Assembly: GCA_023374045.1 (NCBI GenBank)
Contig: CM041776.1
Location: 319,573,925-319,637,924, forward strand
DNA from: Limonium bicolor
Lineage: Eukaryota > Streptophyta > Magnoliopsida > Caryophyllales > Plumbaginaceae
Length of the DNA stretch: 64,000 nucleotides
Reading direction: 5' to 3'
This document shows positions 59,736-64,000 of this stretch, piece after piece. Position 1 is the first letter of the stretch. Every line of letters starts with the position of its first letter. A model generated the notes under the pieces. That model did no database searches and was not told the origin of the DNA. It saw nothing but the letters and a program-made list of their open reading frames with translations. The position numbers and the translations under genes are program-made.

Positions 59736-60136
59736 GAATAAATTTAATTATGTAAGGATAAAATCAGTTTCGTAAAAAGAAGAGGAATATGTAAGAATGA
59801 GTGAAATTATCTTTTAAGGGAATAATTTATTTAGAAATCAATAAGTAGTTATATAAGTACTAGTAATCCCCTTAAAATAGATGAGGAGATCTTACAATTA
59901 ACTCACAATAGATAATTTTAGAAATATAAGGAAGGTAATTAATATCACATATTTTAGTGTTGAATTAATTTAGGAAAAGAATATTGATGATATAATTATC
60001 TTAACTTCCCTGGCTTTAATCAAGTCTACACTCGACTAACTAATTATTTAATATCAATTCCCATAAACTTATTCATCTCAATTATGTATTATATATATAT
60101 ATATCCTATCTCGAAATTCACGGGTATTTCAAAATG

Positions 60137-60215
60137 TATCTCGTAATGAAAATGAAACCTCAGAGATATTTTGTAAAATTTGCTAAAACCTCAGGAGTAT
60201 CTCAGGAAATTTCCC
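60137..60215. other. MULE-2 right terminal repeat, last part
   Basis: Continues the 'gtatctcgtaatgaaaatga' series interrupted at 41024 and ends in GAAATTTCCC. Confidence 0.8.
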
Positions 60216-60411
60216 AAATATAATATACCAGAATCTGAACGGAGGGGTATCTCATAAAAAAAGTTGAAACCTCAGGGATATATCGTAATGAAAATGAAAC
60301 TTGAGGGGTATTTCGTAAAGAAAATGAAACTCAGGGTATCTCGTAATAAACATAAAACTTATATCTTATAGAATTCGCTCAAACCTGGAAAATATCTTTA
60401 TGAAATTTCCC

Positions 60412-60601
60412 AAAAAACTAATATGAAAACTGGAAATTCGGAATGTAGCATATAGCGTGTAGTGGTAGTACAGAGCGGGAAGATGGATGCATTAGACAAA
60501 AATTTATGATGTAGCAGCATTTCTCTTTTCAAATCGTCTCTCCGCTCGTTCCTTAAAAATTGAAAAATCAATCCGAGCAATTTTCACCTCATGTCTCTCT
60601 A
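60412..60601 (+). repeat. Duplicated promoter segment, copy 1, right half
   Basis: From 'aaaaaactaatatg' to 'tgtctctct' it matches 62107-62301 at roughly 85-90% by eye ('aaattcggaatgtagc', 'cagcatttctcttttcaaat', 'cgtctctccgctc'). It continues copy 1 after the 40.5-kb TE stack that starts at 19851. Confidence 0.85.
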
Positions 60602-60659
60602 CTAAATATCATAAATTACTAACCCAAAACTATTTAATACCAAAATACTCTTACTTGCT

Positions 60660-61980
60660 AAAAAAATAGTTCCGGGTATACCACTTAAATATTTTTATTT
60701 CCCAAGATACCACACTTATTAAAATATATTAAAAATAAAAAAAATTATAGGTTTATATAAACTTTATATAATTAAAAATACCAAATATATAATTATAAAA
60801 TTACTAAAAAATATAAAAAAATTATTAAAAATTTAAAATACCAAGTAGTTAAGAGAACGATAATTCAATTTTTTAATAATATTTTTACTCTAATAATTTT
60901 AATAATAAAAAATTTTATTATCAAAAGATTAAATTTATATAAAATAAGATTATAAAAATTAAATTATCATTCACTTTACTATTGTTGATCAAATTTGTGG
61001 CTTCTCTAGTATAATTATACCTTTTATTATTCTTCATATTTAGAGATTTTAATATATATGGTATTTTTTATTTTTTCAATTTTAACCCATAAAAAAAGTT
61101 AACTTTTGCTACTTACTTTTAAAAACATATTTAATAATTTTTGTTGCATTTTTGAATTAAATATATAAAGTGATATTATATAAAAATATAATATACTATA
61201 TAAGCTAAATAATTTGACAAAGAAATAAAACAATAAGTTAAGAGTATAATAGTCTAATATTTTTTATAATATCTATTATATATTTTAATTCAAAAACAAA
61301 AATTAATAAACATATGTTGAAAAAATAATTAGTAAAAATTAACGTTCTTCATGTAAGGTTAAAATTGGAACAAGTAAAAAATACCATATACATAATAGTA
61401 AAAATCTCTAAAGAATTATAAAAAGTATAATATATTAGAGAAGCCATTTGATTAAAAATAGACAAAACAATAAAGAGAATAATTTAATTTTTATAATTTA
61501 TTTTATATAAATTTTTTTTTATAATACTATTTTACATTAACAAAAGTACTTTGAGTAAAAGTATTATAACAAATTTGAATTATCATTTTATTAATTATTT
61601 TTATATTTTTATTAAATTTTTAGCTTTTAAATTATATATCGTATTCTTTTTATATTTTTTTAAAACTTAATTACATATCTGTTTTTTTTTATTTTTATAA
61701 AATTTTAACCATGATAAACTCAAATTTTTATTATTTTTTTACTATTGTTAATATATATTTTATTAAGTTTTGTGGTAATCTGTGAATTAATAATATTTAT
61801 GTATATATTGTGAATTATGTTTATTAACAAGTACGAGTATTTTGCTCTCAAAAAGTTTTAAATTTGTAACTTGTGATATATGATAAATTAAAATTATTTT
61901 TTATGCTATATAACAAACTTTTTTAAAAATTATATTATTTATAAATTAACAAATTTAATAGTGGTATCCCACCATTTTCC
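60660..61980. repeat. AT-rich large inverted repeat, ~1.3 kb
   Basis: Two arms face each other around 61225. For example 'tggcttctctagtataatt' at 60998 faces 'ttagagaagcca' at 61434; 'atatggtattttttattttt' at 61056 faces 'aaaaaataccatat' at 61376; 'aacatatttaataatttttg' faces 'aaaaattaataaacatatgt'. Outer ends GGGTATACCAC (60674) and GTGGTATCCC (61962) are inverted. No gene inside. Probably a decayed MULE- or foldback-type element; no clear TSD. Confidence 0.7.
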
Positions 61981-62301
61981 CATATGAAAAAAGAGATCCA
62001 CTTGAAGTAAGTGCATTAGATAAGAATTATTCTCTTTTTTTTTGTTGCTACTACTAAAAAGGTTCAAGAGTGTCCTCAAGGCCTAGTAATGTGGAAATTG
62101 TCTGATAAAAAAAACTAGTAATATGGAAACTAGAAATTCGGAATGTAGCGCGTGGTAGTGGGGAGCGGGAAGATGCATCAGACCAAAATTAATGATGTGG
62201 CAGCATTTCTCTTTTCAAATCGTCTCTCCGCTCTTTCCTTAAAAAAAATTGAAAAATCAATCCGCTCAATTTTCACCTTCTGTCTCTCTATTCCCCGCAT
62301 G
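61981..62301 (+). promoter_or_regulatory. Promoter-proximal segment of the SUVH4-like gene (copy 2, intact)
   Basis: Unbroken counterpart of 19729-19850 plus 60412-60601. It lies about 570-890 bp upstream of the ATG at 62871, so it is probably promoter or distal 5' UTR. Contains pyrimidine-rich 'cttttcaaatcgtctctccgct'-like parts. Transcription start not determined. Confidence 0.55.
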
Positions 62302-62870
62302 TTAGGACCCGTGTTCCAGTAGGTAGCTTGATTCGGGTCCTATTTTCATCGTAGCTCTTTTTCCTCTCCCGGCGGTGACAGCAGTTCCCCATATTTGCTC
62401 GCTTGGCTACCTCGGGTGCTATCGGATATTACTTAATACTCGAGCAGGTTCCGCGGTCTCCTTTCGTGATTTTTTGGTCTCTCGGAGAGCCAGGCTACGG
62501 GTGTACCTTTGAAGTATTCTTCATAACCAGTCCTTTCCTTTTGTCGGATTTCGCAAGGTTTTCCAGCCGACTCTACCGGGCGTCTTCTCTGTAGACGTCG
62601 TTTCAGTCTTGATTCAATCGTGAAATGTACGACATTGATCTTGGTTCAAAACAAGGGTTTATTTGAAATCTTTACTGTACTCGACCTCGCACCTCCTACG
62701 CTGGTTTCAATTATCGTGGGTTTTAATTTTCTCCATATTCGCTTAGCTGATCAGTCCGTTCCGCAATTAAATCTCTCTGTTTATTGCGACCCCTTTTTTC
62801 TCTACGTGTTTGATTTGTATTTTTAAGTACAATTCTGTGCTGAGCAGCTGTGATTTTGTATCTGGACAGC
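62302..62870 (+). promoter_or_regulatory. Probable 5' UTR / leader of the SUVH4-like gene
   Basis: Higher GC than the surroundings, pyrimidine-rich, with no repeat similarity. The frame 62403-62594 (MATSGAIGYYLILEQV) is not recognised. A possible leader intron could end at 'gtatctggacag' (62858-62869), just before the ATG. Confidence 0.4.
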
Positions 62871-63349
62871 ATGTCTGGAACTGCAAATGGCGAAGCGTTT
62901 GATTCTCCCTGCCAGAAGATGGATGCAAACTCATGTTCAAACGGCGATCACTCCAGTCGGAGACGAAGCAGTGCTAGAATCCAGGATATGAAAGAGAAGA
63001 GGGGCCGCGAGATATGTTATAACCAGGAGACGCCTAAAACGGCCGACAAGAAAAGTGCTGGTAAGAGAGTGAAGTTGGCGGATAAAAGGAAGAGTACTAG
63101 CAGAGAAGATAAAACCGATAAGCATAAGGGCTCGGAGTTGGTAAGGAGATCACCGAGGAAAAAGGGGGGTCCTTTGGAGCCAAATGGTGTTTGTGGGTGG
63201 AGAGCTGATGAAGCTGGGATTGACAGTTGAGATTATTGATGATGGTGGTAGGAATGGTTGTGCTGGCGGTCGTTCCGAAAAGAGTGCTAGTCTTAAGGTC
63301 AAAGAGACTATTCGGACCTTCAACAAGCATTTACTCCATTTTGTTCAGG
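62871..63349 (+). CDS. SUVH4/KRYPTONITE-like histone H3K9 methyltransferase, first coding exon (partial)
   Basis: From the ATG at 62871 the frame reads MSGTANGEAFDSPCQKMDAN, then RRRSSARIQDMKEKR (compare the RRSSVRVQ motif near the start of Arabidopsis SUVH4), then a Lys/Arg/Ser-rich nuclear-protein-like stretch ending RRSPRKKGG. This frame stops at 63228. In the +1 frame the sequence continues with 'SLKVKETIRTFNKHLLHFVQ', resembling the block before the SRA domain of SUVH4 (LKV-x-LR-FNK-YL--VQ), up to a donor-like CAG|GT at about 63349. The frames meet between 63145 and 63228; an A5-G6 run at about 63158-63169 is the likely site of an indel or error, or a short intron is possible (GTAAGG at 63139). 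SUVH4 methylates histone H3 lysine 9 and silences transposons. The SRA and SET domains would lie beyond the window. The assignment rests on short motifs. Confidence 0.5.
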
Positions 63350-63450
63350 TTGCACCCTTAAGCTTCTTGACACGATATTCGTTCTCATTGTTTCAAGAAA
63401 AGAAGCTTTTTGCTTGTGTGGTGTGTGCCGTGACCCAGAATTTTATAATA

Positions 63451-63950
63451 NNNNNNNNNNNNNNNNNNNNNNNNNNNNNNNNNNNNNNNNNNNNNNNNNN
63501 NNNNNNNNNNNNNNNNNNNNNNNNNNNNNNNNNNNNNNNNNNNNNNNNNNNNNNNNNNNNNNNNNNNNNNNNNNNNNNNNNNNNNNNNNNNNNNNNNNNN
63601 NNNNNNNNNNNNNNNNNNNNNNNNNNNNNNNNNNNNNNNNNNNNNNNNNNNNNNNNNNNNNNNNNNNNNNNNNNNNNNNNNNNNNNNNNNNNNNNNNNNN
63701 NNNNNNNNNNNNNNNNNNNNNNNNNNNNNNNNNNNNNNNNNNNNNNNNNNNNNNNNNNNNNNNNNNNNNNNNNNNNNNNNNNNNNNNNNNNNNNNNNNNN
63801 NNNNNNNNNNNNNNNNNNNNNNNNNNNNNNNNNNNNNNNNNNNNNNNNNNNNNNNNNNNNNNNNNNNNNNNNNNNNNNNNNNNNNNNNNNNNNNNNNNNN
63901 NNNNNNNNNNNNNNNNNNNNNNNNNNNNNNNNNNNNNNNNNNNNNNNNNN
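63451..63950. other. Assembly gap, 500 N
   Basis: Exactly 500 N, a conventional placeholder of unknown true length. Open frames reported across it are artefacts. The 50 bases after it (63951-64000) cannot be assigned. Confidence 0.98.
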
Positions 63951-64000
63951 CAATCAGATGAAAAATTATAAGAAATTTGCTCTTCGTTAGATGGAAAATT

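Larger units (their letters stand above)
41025..60131 (-). mobile_element. Ty3/gypsy chromovirus (Tekay/Del-like), multiply invaded
   Basis: 19.1 kb as found. 3' LTR 41025-43662, polypurine tract 43663-43680, pol and gag on the minus strand (43770-51191), primer site 51582-51593, 5' LTR 51597-60131 (split). A chromodomain at the end of pol marks it as a chromovirus. Flanks AAGGG (41020-41024) and AAATG (60132-60136) look like a decayed 5-bp TSD inside the MULE-2 terminal repeat. Later insertions: solo LTRs 47872-50123 and 53368-58772, a MITE at 46502-47054, a LINE 3' end at 59169-59729. Confidence 0.9.
51597..60131 (-). mobile_element. Chromovirus 5' LTR, split into three pieces
   Basis: Pieces 51597-53367, 58778-59168 and 59730-60131 align in order with the 3' LTR (41025-43662). 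The gaps hold a solo LTR (53368-58772) and a LINE 3' end (59169-59729). Ends TGTAACACC and GGGTATTTCA on the plus strand. Contains the hairpin array 51710-52165 and the stem-loop module at 52374-52434. Confidence 0.88.
37768..60215. mobile_element. MULE-2, nested in MULE-1
   Basis: Termini GGGAAATTTCAC (37768) and GAAATTTCCC (60215), with 9-bp TSDs AAATATAAC (37759-37767) and AAATATAAT (60216-60224), one mismatch. Without later insertions it is about 1.25 kb. Both ends hold tandem GATACCCCTGAGGTTTCATTTTCATTA-like units. It was inserted into MULE-1, a member of the same family, in opposite orientation. It is now split by MULE-3 (38241-40323) and by the chromovirus (41025-60131). Confidence 0.85.
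31760..60411 (-). mobile_element. MULE-1, outermost Mutator-like element (split, left end lost)
   Basis: Recognised in three pieces: 31760-31853, 37297-37767 and 60216-60411. Together they are the inverted counterpart of MULE-2. The right terminus GAAATTTCCC at 60411 and GGGGTATCTCGT-type tandem words are typical of one plant MULE family. The left terminal repeat is missing or replaced near 31760. It is interrupted by the TGCACC transposon (31854-37296) and by MULE-2 (37768-60215). Right of it, AAAAAACTA (60412-60420) could be its TSD; 'aaaaaaata' at 19855 is a possible but unproven partner. Confidence 0.6.

Noticed and set aside
63184..63990. Long open frames across 63393-63990
   Set aside because: They run through 500 N and are artefacts of translating the gap.

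Overview
The window is nuclear DNA of a flowering plant, probably a dicot. It holds plant LTR retrotransposons with tRNA-iMet primer-binding sites, a plant L1-type LINE with an RNase H domain, Mutator-like, hAT, CACTA-like and Stowaway-like DNA transposons, relics of plant PPR and ABCI genes, and at the right edge the first coding exon of what looks like a SUVH4/KRYPTONITE-type histone H3K9 methyltransferase. There are no bacterial features. I saw no tRNA, rRNA or CRISPR loci. Almost everything is nested transposable elements (TEs), and the nesting can be read from target-site duplications (TSDs).

Layout. 1-2562: 5' LTR and gag start of a minus-strand Ty3/gypsy element that runs off the left edge. 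It sits in the 3' end of a plus-strand gypsy element whose 4.3-kb 3' LTR is 3307-7627, and that element in turn sits in a related inverted LTR (7628-8914). 8915-9817: Stowaway-like remnant and unassigned DNA. 9841-19715: decayed LINE with a 23-bp TSD, split by a 4.3-kb solo LTR (12583-16887). 19739-19850: left half of a duplicated promoter segment. 19851-31760: a CACTA-like end, unclassified repeat-rich DNA, a 5.2-kb Copia element (20951-26195), a hAT-type MITE and an ABCI gene fragment. 31760-60411: a stack of three Mutator-like elements (MULEs). The outer one carries a 5.4-kb transposon with TGCACC-type subterminal repeats and a PPR fragment. The middle one carries a third MULE with a transposase relic, and a 19.1-kb chromovirus (41025-60131). 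The chromovirus is itself invaded by a 2.25-kb solo LTR, a 5.4-kb solo LTR, a hAT MITE and a LINE 3' end. 60412-60601: right half of the duplicated promoter segment. 60660-61980: large AT-rich inverted repeat. 61981-62301: intact second copy of the promoter segment. 62871-63349: SUVH4-like exon. 63451-63950: a gap of exactly 500 N.

Most notable observations. (1) Seven LTRs of several families (two of them sister LTRs of one element) share a stem-loop flanked by GCCTT and GGCG whose arms differ in sequence but keep pairing; six of them also carry a TTTCCGCTG-like block just downstream. (2) Five LTRs carry tandem hairpin arrays built on TCCGGGAC or TCCGAAC words. (3) The promoter segment of the SUVH4-like gene is duplicated, and one copy is split by 40.5 kb of nested TEs. 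(4) An unoccupied paralogous site inside the window shows where the TGCACC transposon inserted.

Nearly every TE reading frame is broken. The only likely host gene is the SUVH4-like exon, and even that has an apparent frame break. Homology calls come from motif recognition by eye; no database search or folding program was run.
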